A DNA stretch of 26,011 bases from DASRJW01 sp035649435. GTDB lineage: Bacteria > Krumholzibacteriota > Krumholzibacteriia > G020349025. The notes under the pieces were generated by a model. That model was not told where the DNA came from. It was given only the letters and a program-made list of their open reading frames with translations, and searched no databases. Positions 8,207 through 17,838 of the stretch are shown here, one piece after another (positions within the stretch are counted from its first letter, which is position 1; each line of letters begins with the position of its first letter). The translations under genes were made by a program, and so were the position numbers. The stretch spans positions 1 to 26,011 of the forward strand of contig DASRJO010000205.1 in the NCBI GenBank assembly GCA_035649435.1, in the 5' to 3' direction.

Positions 8207-10516
8207 TCATATTTTCGACGACGCGCGAGTCGCGACGGAACCGGATGCCGCGGCCGGTGGGGTCGCGGGTGCGAGCAGCGCGGTGGCGCGGTCGATGTGC
8301 GCGGTGTACGCATCGAGGATGCCGGCGGCCACCGTCACTTGCACTTCCGCTTCCTGCCAGCGGCGGAGCTCGAGCGCTTCGCGCACACCCGGGAGCGTCT
8401 TCACGCCATAACCGGTGTATTTCCCTGGGGCGTAGACATGGTGCACGTACCAGGGACGGCCCGGCAGTCCCTCGGATCGCGTGAGGGCGCGCTCGCTCTG
8501 CATCAGGATCGCATCGAGCGCACGTCGCGTCGCGGCCGAGATGGCTGCACCTTGCTTGCCGAACGCCTTGTCGTAGGCCGCGGCGCTTTTCTCGAGTGAT
8601 TGCACCGCGTTCTGGAGCGGTGCGAAGTTGAGGTGCGGCACCGGATCGTCCGGCTTCGGAGCCACGTATGGTTTGTGGGGATTGGAGTACGCCGTGAACG
8701 TCCCCTCCTCGATCCTGCGATTTTTCTCCTCGGATTCCTCGCGCATCGTGTCGGCGAGCTTCTCGACTTCATCGGCATAGCGCTTCACGGTGGCGGCGAG
8801 AGCGGTGAACTCGAAGGGCAAAACGTCGGCGGACGCGAGGCGTAACGTCGCGCGCCCGGTCGTTTTGGCGAGCGTGATGCCGTACTCGAACGTGGGATCC
8901 ATGAAACGCACGTAATGATCGTAGGTGTCGTAGATGGAGTGATACTGGCCGTACTCGTCTTCGCCACCGTACCCGAGGTTGAGCGCGGCGATTCCGAGGT
9001 GCTGGAGGAAGGGCGAGTAATCCGATCCCGCGCCGAGGGCGCGAATGCGCAGGTCGGATCGCTCGCGTGCAGCGGTGCGTTCCTCCGGCGTCCCGTTCAG
9101 GACGACTGCAGCGCGGGCGCGTTCGAGGACCGGGAGGTTCTTTTCGGGATCGACGACGTCGCGCGCCACCTGGTTGATGAATGGTTCGAGAGTGTGTGAA
9201 CCGGCGAGCTCGATCATTCCACGGGCACTGCTGTCGGTGTTGATGTAGGCCACGGCCTTGCGGCGCAGGTCTTCGGCATGCGTCTCGACCCACTCGGTCG
9301 AACCCAACAAGCTTTGTTCCTCGCCATCCCAAGCTGCATAGACGATCGTCCGGCGCGGCTTCCATCCGCTGCGCACCAGCTCGGATACGGCGCGAGCTTC
9401 CTCGAGGAGCGCCACCATGCCGCTCGTCGGATCGGTGGCGCCGTTCACCCAGGCATCATGATGATTGCCGCGCATGATCCATTGATCCGGCAGCTCGGCG
9501 CCGGGAAGTGTCGCGATCACATCGTGCGCCGGCACGAGCTTCCAATCGAACGCGATCTGGAGATGCACAATCGCCGGCCCGGGACCCAGGTGATAGGGAA
9601 CGGGCATGGCGCCGCGCCAAGTCTCGGGCGCGATCGGGCCGCCGAGCGCGCTGAGCAGCGGCAACGCGTCGCCATACGAGATCGGCAGCACGGGAATCTT
9701 CGTCAGCGTCCTCGCCTTCGCGAGATCGGGCTTGCGGGGTCGATGCGGCGCACCGACTCCCGGCGTGAGCGGGTCACCGGGGTAGAGCGGCATGTCGGCG
9801 ACCGAACCGCGCTGCACCGATGCGTCGCTCCTCCAACCACCTTTGGGATAGACGTCGCCTTCGAAGTAACCATCCTCGCGCGGATCGGAGAAGATGATGC
9901 AGCCAATGGCCCCGTGTTCGGCGGCGACTTTCGGCTTGATGCCGCGCCAAGAGCCGCCGTATCGCGCCAGCACGATCTTGCCGCGCACATCGATGCCGTG
10001 CCGCTCGAGCTCCTCGTAATCCTTGGGGACACCCTGATTGACGTAGACGAGCTCGCCGGTCACGTCGCCATCCACGGAGTAAGCGTTGAACGGGGGCAAC
10101 TGCTCGCTCTTCTGGCTCGACGTCGCATCCTCGGAGAGTGGCGGTTCGTCGAGGGAGAGCTTGCGGTGCTCGGGAGCGACGAGCTCCACCAGGCGGGATT
10201 TCGGCGTCGGGAAGAGAACGTAGAAGGTTTCGATGCGCGTCTCGTAACCCCAGGACTGGAAGAGACCGGCCATGAACTTGGCGTTCTCCTCTCCGTAAGG
10301 CGAGCCGACGTGGTGCGGCCGCGCCGAGAGACGCTGCATCCACAGGCGCAGGTTCTCGCGGTCTAGTGTGGCGTCGAATCGCGCCTCGACGCCACGTTGC
10401 TCCGTTGCGCGCTCGTCACTGAACCCGAGGAGCGGCTGCGCAGATCCGGCGCGCACGATGCCCGCTGCCAGCACCGCACCGAGGAACATGGCGTGAACAA
10501 CAGGTGTCGTGCGCAT
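8207..10516 (-). CDS. Exported M28 metallopeptidase with PA domain (glutamate carboxypeptidase II-like)
   Basis: A 769-residue secreted or periplasmic zinc aminopeptidase/carboxypeptidase. The start ATG (10514-10516) has GGGAGGA 7 bases upstream and opens a signal peptide (MRTTPVVHAMFLGAVLAAG, cleavage near GSAQ). Order of domains: a PA (protease-associated) insert around residues 150-290 (GELVYVNQGVPKDYEEL, GAIGCIIFSDP), the M28 catalytic domain, and a TfR-like helical dimerisation domain at the C-terminus. The di-zinc site is complete by comparison with human GCPII: His and Asp in GNHHDAWVNG (about 350), GluGlu in WDGEEQSLLGS (about 394), Asp in INTDSS (about 428) and His in YHSIYDTYDHY (about 524). 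It follows the S9 peptidase gene by 87 bases on the same strand; the two probably serve extracellular peptide digestion. Confidence 0.93.
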   Translation of the reverse strand: MRTTPVVHAMFLGAVLAAGIVRAGSAQPLLGFSDERATEQRGVEARFDATLDRENLRLWMQRLSARPHHVGSPYGEENAKFMAGLFQSWGYETRIETFYVLFPTPKSRLVELVAPEHRKLSLDEPPLSEDATSSQKSEQLPPFNAYSVDGDVTGELVYVNQGVPKDYEELERHGIDVRGKIVLARYGGSWRGIKPKVAAEHGAIGCIIFSDPREDGYFEGDVYPKGGWRSDASVQRGSVADMPLYPGDPLTPGVGAPHRPRKPDLAKARTLTKIPVLPISYGDALPLLSALGGPIAPETWRGAMPVPYHLGPGPAIVHLQIAFDWKLVPAHDVIATLPGAELPDQWIMRGNHHDAWVNGATDPTSGMVALLEEARAVSELVRSGWKPRRTIVYAAWDGEEQSLLGSTEWVETHAEDLRRKAVAYINTDSSARGMIELAGSHTLEPFINQVARDVVDPEKNLPVLERARAAVVLNGTPEERTAARERSDLRIRALGAGSDYSPFLQHLGIAALNLGYGGEDEYGQYHSIYDTYDHYVRFMDPTFEYGITLAKTTGRATLRLASADVLPFEFTALAATVKRYADEVEKLADTMREESEEKNRRIEEGTFTAYSNPHKPYVAPKPDDPVPHLNFAPLQNAVQSLEKSAAAYDKAFGKQGAAISAATRRALDAILMQSERALTRSEGLPGRPWYVHHVYAPGKYTGYGVKTLPGVREALELRRWQEAEVQVTVAAGILDAYTAHIDRATALLAPATPPAAASGSVATRASSKI

Positions 10517-10603
10517 TGCCAAATCCTCCCTCGACTTCATTTCGCGGCCCGTTGTGGTTTGCCGGCGGCGCGCGCCGGTCTGTTGCCGGTGCGAGCGGTG
10601 CGG

Positions 10604-12523
<1,920 letters not shown>

Positions 12524-12582
12524 GGGGTCACCTCGTTGGATTCCGATCCGATCGGCTGAATACGGCGCAGAAGAGTGCTTGC

Positions 12583-12588
12583 AGTCTA
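12583..12588 (-). promoter_or_regulatory. Extended -10 element upstream of the S9 peptidase
   Basis: On the minus strand the sequence reads TGCTAGACT, an extended -10 box (TGnTAnnnT), 59 bases before the start codon. No good -35 hexamer is seen at 16-18 bases. The same nonamer occurs before the gene at 21986-23884, which adds some weight. Confidence 0.4.
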
Positions 12589-12715
12589 GCACGGCAAACC
12601 AAAGATTGGACGAGGTTCGGCCTGGGGTTTGCTGGTTGCGATTTCGATGTTTCATTAGAATGGCGCCGGGAGCACGATGGCGGTGTGGCGGTTCAGGAGA
12701 CCAGGAGCGCGACGG

Positions 12716-13606
12716 ATGGCGGACCAGCCAGTCGAAAAGTCGGCAGAGGATCTGTCTCCCTGGACGTCCGGGACGCTCGAGCGCCCCCTGGCGGTGCTGG
12801 ATCTGGAAACGACGGGGACACAGCCGCACCTGGATCGCATCGTCGAGATCGCTGTCATCAGAATCCTGCCGGATGGCCGCAGCGAATCACGTGCGCGGCG
12901 GGTGAATCCGGGCATTCCGATCCCACCCGAGGCGACGGCCGTGCATGGAATCCATGACCTCGACGTCGCCCATGAACCCCCATTCCATCAGATCGCAGCC
13001 AGCCTGGCCGAGTTTCTCGCGGGGTGCGACCTCGCGGGCTTCAACCTGGTGAAGTTCGATCTGCCGCTCCTGCGGCGCGAGTTCGAACGCGCCGGCATGG
13101 AGCTCACGCTCGCCGGCCGGCGTGTGATCGACGCCAAGACGATCTATCACTTGAAGGAGCCCCGGGACCTCGCGGCGGCGCACCAGCTCTATTGTGGCAG
13201 GGCGCTCGTCGACGCACACACGGCCGAGGCCGACGCGCGCGCTGCATATAATGTTCTCGTCGGTCAGCTCGAGCGGTACCCTGATCTGCCCCGGTCGCTC
13301 GACGAGCTGCACCGGCTCTGCAACCCTGTCGACGTCGTGGACGCCGAGGGCAAACTGGTGTGGCAGGGAGACGACGCGGTCTTCAGCTTCGGCAAGATGC
13401 GCGGTCGCCTGCTCCGCACCGTTCTGGCGGAGGATCGCAGCTACTTGCAGTACCTGGCCGAAGGCGATTTTCCCGCGGATTTCAAACGCATCTTGACCGC
13501 GGCGCTCCAGGGACGGCTGCCGCAGCGCGACCCGAACACCGGCGTCGTCGAGGACAAGAAGGACGCGGTGCAAACGCACTTGCCCTTTCCATGGAGCCGC
13601 TCATGA
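12716..13606 (+). CDS. DEDDh 3'-5' exonuclease (DnaQ/PolIII epsilon-like)
   Basis: Cytoplasmic exonuclease of 296 residues. The DnaQ-like catalytic residues are all present: Asp29 and Glu31 in LDLETTG (Exo I), Asp115 in GFNLVKFDLPLL (Exo II), and His168 and Asp173 in HTAEADARA (Exo III, DEDDh type). A C-terminal segment (VFSFGKMRGRLLRTVLAEDRS then FPADFKRILTAAL) is the small DUF3820-like tail often found on such stand-alone exonucleases, and not on the replicative epsilon subunit, so a repair or nucleotide-salvage role is more likely. ATG 12716 has AGGAG 8 bases upstream; an alternative ATG at 12677 with GGGAG would add 13 residues. It is divergent from the S9 gene (192-base gap) and 37 bases before the OppF-type gene. 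Confidence 0.88.
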   Translation: MADQPVEKSAEDLSPWTSGTLERPLAVLDLETTGTQPHLDRIVEIAVIRILPDGRSESRARRVNPGIPIPPEATAVHGIHDLDVAHEPPFHQIAASLAEFLAGCDLAGFNLVKFDLPLLRREFERAGMELTLAGRRVIDAKTIYHLKEPRDLAAAHQLYCGRALVDAHTAEADARAAYNVLVGQLERYPDLPRSLDELHRLCNPVDVVDAEGKLVWQGDDAVFSFGKMRGRLLRTVLAEDRSYLQYLAEGDFPADFKRILTAALQGRLPQRDPNTGVVEDKKDAVQTHLPFPWSRS

Positions 13607-13643
13607 GCGGCGAGAAACAGCGAGCGATGCGACAGGTGCGCCC

Positions 13644-14672
13644 ATGAGCGAAGTCCTGGTCAAAGTGCGCGGGCTGCAGGTGCACTTCCCGGTGCGCCGG
13701 AGCATGCTCACCAACCGTCCACAAGGGCTCGTGCGCGCGGTCGACGGCGTGGACCTCGACATCCACAAGGGCGAGACCTTGGGTCTCGTCGGCGAATCCG
13801 GCTGCGGCAAGTCCAGCACCGGGCGGGCCATTCTGCAGCTCGTCCGTCCCACCGCCGGCAGCGTCGTGTTCAAGGATGTCGAGCTCACGCAGTTGCGCGG
13901 CGCCGCGATGCGGCGCATGCGCCGCAGCATGCAGATCGTCTTCCAGAATCCGTATTCATCGCTCAACCCGCGCATGACGGTGGGGTCGATCATCTCCGAG
14001 CCGCTGCAGGTGCACGGCTTGGCGCGCGGCCGCGCCTTGCAAGCCCGCGTGCGCGAGCTGCTCGAGGTCGTCGGCCTCGATCCATCGCACCTGCGGCGCT
14101 TCCCGCACGAATTCTCCGGCGGCCAGCGCCAGCGCGTCGGCATCGCTCGCGCACTCGCGCTGCAGCCAGAGTTCATCGTCGCCGACGAACCGATCTCGGC
14201 GCTCGACGTGTCCATCCAGGCGCAGATTCTGAATCTATTGCAGGACTTGCAGCAGAAGTTCGGTCTCACCTATCTCTTCATCGCCCACGATCTCGCGGCG
14301 GTGCGACACATCAGCACACGCATCGCGGTCATGTATCTGGGCAAGATCGTCGAGTTGGCGGAAGCCGAGCAACTGACCGCGCGCCCGTTGCATCCGTATA
14401 CCCAGGCGCTCATCTCCGCCGTCCCGGTCCCCGATCCGGAGAGCGAGCGCTCGCGCCAGCGCATCGTCCTGCAGGGCGATGTCCCGAGCCCGGTCAACCC
14501 GCCATCCGGCTGTCGGTTCCGCACCCGCTGCATGTGGGCTTTCGACCGCTGCACCAGCGAGGAACCGGTGTTGCGCGAGTGGGAGTCGGGCCGCGCCGTC
14601 GCCTGCCACTTGTTGGAAGATACCGACCCACCACATCTGCGCGGCGCGAACGTCCCCGCCATCAATGCTTGA
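13644..14672 (+). CDS. OppF/DppF-type peptide ABC transporter ATPase, orphan
   Basis: ATPase subunit of a di/oligopeptide (or related nickel/opine) importer, 342 residues. Motifs: Walker A GESGCGKSS (50-58), Q-loop Gln101 in VFQNPYSSLNPRMTV, signature FSGGQRQRVGIARAL (157-171), Walker B FIVADEPISALD (177-188) and His215 in IAHDL. The C-terminal oligo_HPY domain holds four cysteines (Cys290, Cys296, Cys303, Cys321: GCRFRTRC, RCTSEEP, ACHL) in the arrangement known from OppD/OppF-type subunits that can bind an Fe-S cluster. Normal systems have OppA, B, C and D beside OppF; none is in this window, so partners must be elsewhere. Its last codons (NVPAINA) are the first unit of a tandem repeat that crosses the stop codon. 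Confidence 0.9.
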   Translation: MSEVLVKVRGLQVHFPVRRSMLTNRPQGLVRAVDGVDLDIHKGETLGLVGESGCGKSSTGRAILQLVRPTAGSVVFKDVELTQLRGAAMRRMRRSMQIVFQNPYSSLNPRMTVGSIISEPLQVHGLARGRALQARVRELLEVVGLDPSHLRRFPHEFSGGQRQRVGIARALALQPEFIVADEPISALDVSIQAQILNLLQDLQQKFGLTYLFIAHDLAAVRHISTRIAVMYLGKIVELAEAEQLTARPLHPYTQALISAVPVPDPESERSRQRIVLQGDVPSPVNPPSGCRFRTRCMWAFDRCTSEEPVLREWESGRAVACHLLEDTDPPHLRGANVPAINA

Positions 14673-14762
14673 TCGCGTGATTTGCGCCCGCGAGGGTCCC
14701 CGCCATCGATCTTGATCGCATGATTTGCGCGGCCCGGGGTTTCCCTATCAGTGTTTGAATGA
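14652..14762. repeat. 44-bp tandem repeat across the oppF-type stop codon
   Basis: Unit 1 is 14652-14695 and unit 2 is 14696-14739. Both begin GTCCCCGCCATC and share CTTGATCGC-[GA]-TGATTTGCGC, differing at a few positions and one indel. A third, more degraded copy seems to start near 14739 (GTTTCCCTATCAGTGTTTG). Unit 1 contains the stop codon of the ATPase gene, so the array extends from coding sequence into the gap between two convergent genes. No T-rich terminator is visible. Confidence 0.75.
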
Positions 14763-14768
14763 ACGGCG

Positions 14769-15440
14769 TCAGAAGCGAAGGCCGAGTCGCACCGGAATGA
14801 AGTGCGTCGATTCGCCGACGGTGTTGGCCACGTGGTAGGTGGCGTCGACGGTAAGGCTCATGCTTGGTGAGAGCGGTGTGTGCACACCGAGACCGATGAG
14901 TGTGCCGAAGACCGTGTCGTTCAACGACATCGTCACTGGGTCGGCAGCGACATCGGCCTCGAGAGCATCGGAGCCGGGGCCGCTGGCGGTGAAGTCCGTG
15001 GTGCCGAACGTGTAGACGCCAAATCCGGCCCGCACGTAGGGCTTCACCACCCCCCACTCGAGGAGATCGAGCTCACCGATGACGCTCACCGGCAGGGCCC
15101 AAAGATTGCGCCCCCCGGTGCTCACGTTCGGATACGAGTCGCGAATCATTGCCTCGTACGCGTCGGTGTCGAGCGGGTGGCGCATGTAGCTCACCTCCAC
15201 CCCGAGTGCCAGAACGGGTGCAGCTTTCCACATCAGCGCCGCGCCGAGCGTGAATCCGGTGCTCCACGCGTCGCCTGCGCCATTCTGGCCGGGGAAGCTG
15301 GCGCCTCCGGCGAGCGCGAGGATCTGTCCGGACGGGAGCGCGTTCGCCGCGATCGCCAGGTTCGACACGAGACCGACGGCAGCGGCCAGGGCTCGGAGGC
15401 GAGTGCGAACCCCTCTTCGGCATCGTGCCCTGTCGCGCAT
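14769..15440 (-). CDS. Outer-membrane β-barrel protein
   Basis: A 223-residue predicted 8-stranded OmpA/OmpW-like barrel. The ATG at 15438-15440 has GAGG 9 bases upstream and gives a signal peptide (arginine-rich n-region, then LRALAAAVGLVSNLAIAANA). The mature part alternates hydrophobic and polar residues in strands such as AWSTGFTLGAALMWKA, VLALGVEVSYMRHPL, LWALPVSVIGELDLLE, VKPYVRAGFGVYTFG, VFGTLIGLGVHTPL and MSLTVDATYHVAN. It ends FIPVRLGLRF, a terminal Phe strand that serves as the BAM recognition signal. No function can be assigned. It converges with the OppF-type gene and is divergent from the aro-cmoA cluster. Confidence 0.82.
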   Translation of the reverse strand: MRDRARCRRGVRTRLRALAAAVGLVSNLAIAANALPSGQILALAGGASFPGQNGAGDAWSTGFTLGAALMWKAAPVLALGVEVSYMRHPLDTDAYEAMIRDSYPNVSTGGRNLWALPVSVIGELDLLEWGVVKPYVRAGFGVYTFGTTDFTASGPGSDALEADVAADPVTMSLNDTVFGTLIGLGVHTPLSPSMSLTVDATYHVANTVGESTHFIPVRLGLRF

Positions 15441-15913
15441 CACAACCATCCTCGCGTGTCCTGCCCAAAGCCGGGCGCACTCGGCCGGCAATCGCCCCAG
15501 CCCTGCGGCATCTTCGCATCCGCCGCCTCGAGCCGGCAAGACAATGGGAGTTGGACGAGATCGTTCAACGCTGGCGTGGACTTCAGGAGGAGGGGCAAGA
15601 CTCTGCCGAGCGCGAGTGGCCAGTTTGGTGGGGGTGGCCAATCGAGCAAGCGGAAGGGTCTTCAACTCCATGCCCTCAGAAAGCATGGATGGATCGGCTC
15701 GTCACTCATCTATTTCGTGACAGTTCTCAGCTTTGATTTCAGCAGTTGAGCGAAGGGCAAGCACAATCCAGTCACGCTGCGGCGATTCAGCGCGACTCAA
15801 CGAGCCTTGCGCGTTGGGAGCGCTCGAACGCCCTTCCCTCGCGTGGCGCTATCCGCTAGTGTTCCACGTCGAGCGCCAGGTGGTTTCTCTCGAAGGGACC
15901 GGACAGGGAGGAT
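15441..15913. other. 473-base divergent gap, no confident gene
   Basis: This gap separates the outer-membrane protein from the chorismate mutase-DAHP synthase gene. The hexamer TAGTGT at 15857-15862 (in CCGCTAGTGTT) could be a -10 box for the downstream cluster. On the plus strand an open frame of about 90 codons ends at a TGA at 15734-15736 and contains Trp-rich text (WELDEIVQRWRGLQEEG, EWPVWWGWP); it has no clear start or ribosome binding site and could be a gene relic. No RNA gene, riboswitch or terminator was recognised. Confidence 0.4.
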
Positions 15914-17041
15914 ATGGACCCGCTTTCGGAATTCCGTAAGGGGATCGATCGCCTGAATCAGGAGATCCTGACGCTCGTTCAAGAACGCGCCGAGATCGTT
16001 CGACAGATCGCCCGATACAAGAGGGAGCATGGGGTCGCGGCCTACGATCCAACCCGCGAAGAGGCCATGCTCCGAGACTTGATGAGAGGCCGACAAGGCC
16101 CCTTTCTGGCCGCGGATATTCGAGCCGTATTCACCGCCATTTTCCGCGCATCGCTCCACTTGCAGCAGCGCGAGCGCATGGGGCGCCGCGTTCCGGTCGT
16201 CGACCCGGTCGTGACGCCGGTGCGCGTCGGACCGGTCGTGGTCGGCGCCGACGAGCCCGTGCTGTTCTTCGGGCCGTGCGCGATCGAGAGCGCCGACCAG
16301 ATCGAACAAATTGCCGCGTTGGCGAGTTCCCTCGAGGCTCCCGCGGTGCTGCGTGGCGGAGCATACAAGCCGCGGACCCATCCAGAATCGTTCCAAGGTC
16401 TGCGGGAAGAAGGCGTTCGCCTGCTACGGGCGGCGGGCAAGAAGCACTCGATCCCGACCGTCACCGAGGTTCTCGACGTCTCCGCGTTGGAGTTCGTGGC
16501 GGGCGAAGCCGACATGGTCCAAATCGGCACGCGGAATATGTACAACACCGAGCTCCTCAAGGCGATCGGCCGCATGGGGGTGCCCGTGTTGCTGAAGCGC
16601 GGATTCATGGCGACTCTAGACGAGGTTGCCGCCGCCGTGGACTACGTGCGGGCAGGCGGCAACGACGCGGTCGTGCTGTGCGAGCGAGGCATCCGGACGT
16701 TCGACTATCGAACGCGCAACACTCTCGACGTTGCAGCCGTTCCGTTGCTCCGGGCGGAGATCGGCCTTCCAGTGATCGTGGACGTGAGCCATGCGGTTGG
16801 GCGCACGGATCTCCTCCTGCCGTGCGCCAGAGCCGCTCTGGCGGCGGGTGCGGACGGGTTGATGTTCGAGGTGCATCCACAACCAGAAAAGGCACTGTCG
16901 GACGCGATTCAACAGATCGATCCCGAATCATTTCTGCAGCTGGTCGAGGCTCTTGATCTGGGCGCCACGCGCCGGCGTCGGCAGCGCAGTTCCGCCGGCG
17001 CCGAGAGAGATCGAGCGGAAGACATGAAAGTACTGAAATGA
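15914..17041 (+). CDS. aroF: Chorismate mutase-DAHP synthase fusion
   Basis: Bifunctional 375-residue cytoplasmic enzyme of the shikimate pathway. The N-terminal AroQ-type chorismate mutase (about 1-88) shows FRKGIDRLNQEILTLVQER, IARYKREHG and YDPTREEAML, with the Arg, Lys, Asp, Arg and Glu residues that bind chorismate in this family. The C-terminal type Ib DAHP synthase (about 100-345) shows FFGPCAIES (118-126), LRGGAYKPRTHPESFQG, VQIGTRNMYN, VLLKRGFM, ERGIRTFDY and IVDVSHAVGR, then a basic tail. It joins phosphoenolpyruvate and erythrose-4-phosphate into DAHP and converts chorismate to prephenate; the mutase domain usually also gives feedback control. The start has a strong GGGAGG site. 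Its stop overlaps the cmoA start (ATGA), so the two are probably translated together. Confidence 0.93.
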   Translation: MDPLSEFRKGIDRLNQEILTLVQERAEIVRQIARYKREHGVAAYDPTREEAMLRDLMRGRQGPFLAADIRAVFTAIFRASLHLQQRERMGRRVPVVDPVVTPVRVGPVVVGADEPVLFFGPCAIESADQIEQIAALASSLEAPAVLRGGAYKPRTHPESFQGLREEGVRLLRAAGKKHSIPTVTEVLDVSALEFVAGEADMVQIGTRNMYNTELLKAIGRMGVPVLLKRGFMATLDEVAAAVDYVRAGGNDAVVLCERGIRTFDYRTRNTLDVAAVPLLRAEIGLPVIVDVSHAVGRTDLLLPCARAALAAGADGLMFEVHPQPEKALSDAIQQIDPESFLQLVEALDLGATRRRRQRSSAGAERDRAEDMKVLK

Positions 17042-17838
17042 CCGACGAACCGAGACGTGTCGATGTGGAGCCACGGCGAAAGAGCTCGACCGACGCCGCC
17101 CAAGTCGTGCGAGGAAGGGCGGACCATCTGTTCGCGGAGAAGCAGCGCAAGATCGACGACTTCGACTTCGGGGAGAAAACCGCTGCGGTCTTCGACGACA
17201 TGCTGCATCGGTCGGTGCCGTACTACGACGAGATCCAACGGATGCTGGCCCACTTGGCGGCGGACTTCGCCGTGGAAGGAACGGCGGTCTACGATCTCGG
17301 CTGCTCGACCGGCACGACGCTCGAGCGCATCGGTAACCTGCTCGACGGGCGGAGCGTGCGCTTGGTCGGGATCGACTTGTCCGAGGAAATGCTGGCGATC
17401 GCGCGCGACAAGCTTGCAGCAGCTGGTTTCCAAGACGTGGAGTTGCGGTGCCAGAACCTGGACACGGAATTCGGCATCGACGGGGCCTCGGTGGTCCTCC
17501 TGGTGCTGACACTCCAGTTCATTCGGCCGCTGAACCGCGAGAGAACCCTGCAGACGGTGTTCGACGGCCTGAACGAAGGGGGATGTGCCCTCTTGGTCGA
17601 GAAAGTGCTGGGAATGAACTCGACCTTGAACCGGCTGTTCATCGAGCACTATTACGACATGAAGCGGCGCAATGGATACAGCGAGCTCGAGATCGCGCAA
17701 AAGAGGGAAGCGCTCGAGAACGTCCTCGTGCCCTACCGACTCGACGAGAATGAGGCGCTCCTGCGCAAGGTTGGATTCCGATCCGTCGACGTATTCTTCA
17801 AGTGGTACAACTTCTGCGGCCTGGTCGCGGTGAAGTGA
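17038..17838 (+). CDS. cmoA: Carboxy-S-adenosyl-L-methionine synthase (CmoA-like)
   Basis: 266-residue class I methyltransferase-fold enzyme. CmoA makes carboxy-SAM from SAM and prephenate, releasing phenylpyruvate; carboxy-SAM is then used by CmoB on tRNA wobble uridine. Similarity covers the whole protein: DHLFAEKQRKIDDFDFGEKTA and FDDMLHRSVPYYDEI at the N-terminus, SAM motif VYDLGCSTGTTLE (84-96), GIDLSEEML, LVLTLQFIRPLNRERTL, the hallmark MKRRNGYSELEIAQKREALENV (208-229) and the end FKWYNFCGLVAVK. Arg223 in QKRE aligns with E. coli Arg199, which contacts the carboxylate. About 25 extra N-terminal residues precede the usual start. The gene overlaps the prephenate-making enzyme upstream (ATGA) and the membrane methyltransferase downstream (GTGA). 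No cmoB lies in the window. A plain SAM methyltransferase is the main alternative. Confidence 0.85.
   Translation: MTDEPRRVDVEPRRKSSTDAAQVVRGRADHLFAEKQRKIDDFDFGEKTAAVFDDMLHRSVPYYDEIQRMLAHLAADFAVEGTAVYDLGCSTGTTLERIGNLLDGRSVRLVGIDLSEEMLAIARDKLAAAGFQDVELRCQNLDTEFGIDGASVVLLVLTLQFIRPLNRERTLQTVFDGLNEGGCALLVEKVLGMNSTLNRLFIEHYYDMKRRNGYSELEIAQKREALENVLVPYRLDENEALLRKVGFRSVDVFFKWYNFCGLVAVK

Noticed and set aside
10562..10578. Hairpin CCGGCG-gcgcg-CGCCGG between the two peptidase genes, as a terminator
   Set aside because: No T-run follows on the minus strand, the stem has only six pairs, and such hairpins are expected by chance at this GC content.
13604..13646. Tiny frame MSGEKQRAMRQVRP between the exonuclease and the OppF-type gene
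   Set aside because: Only 14 codons, no independent support; probably just spacer sequence.
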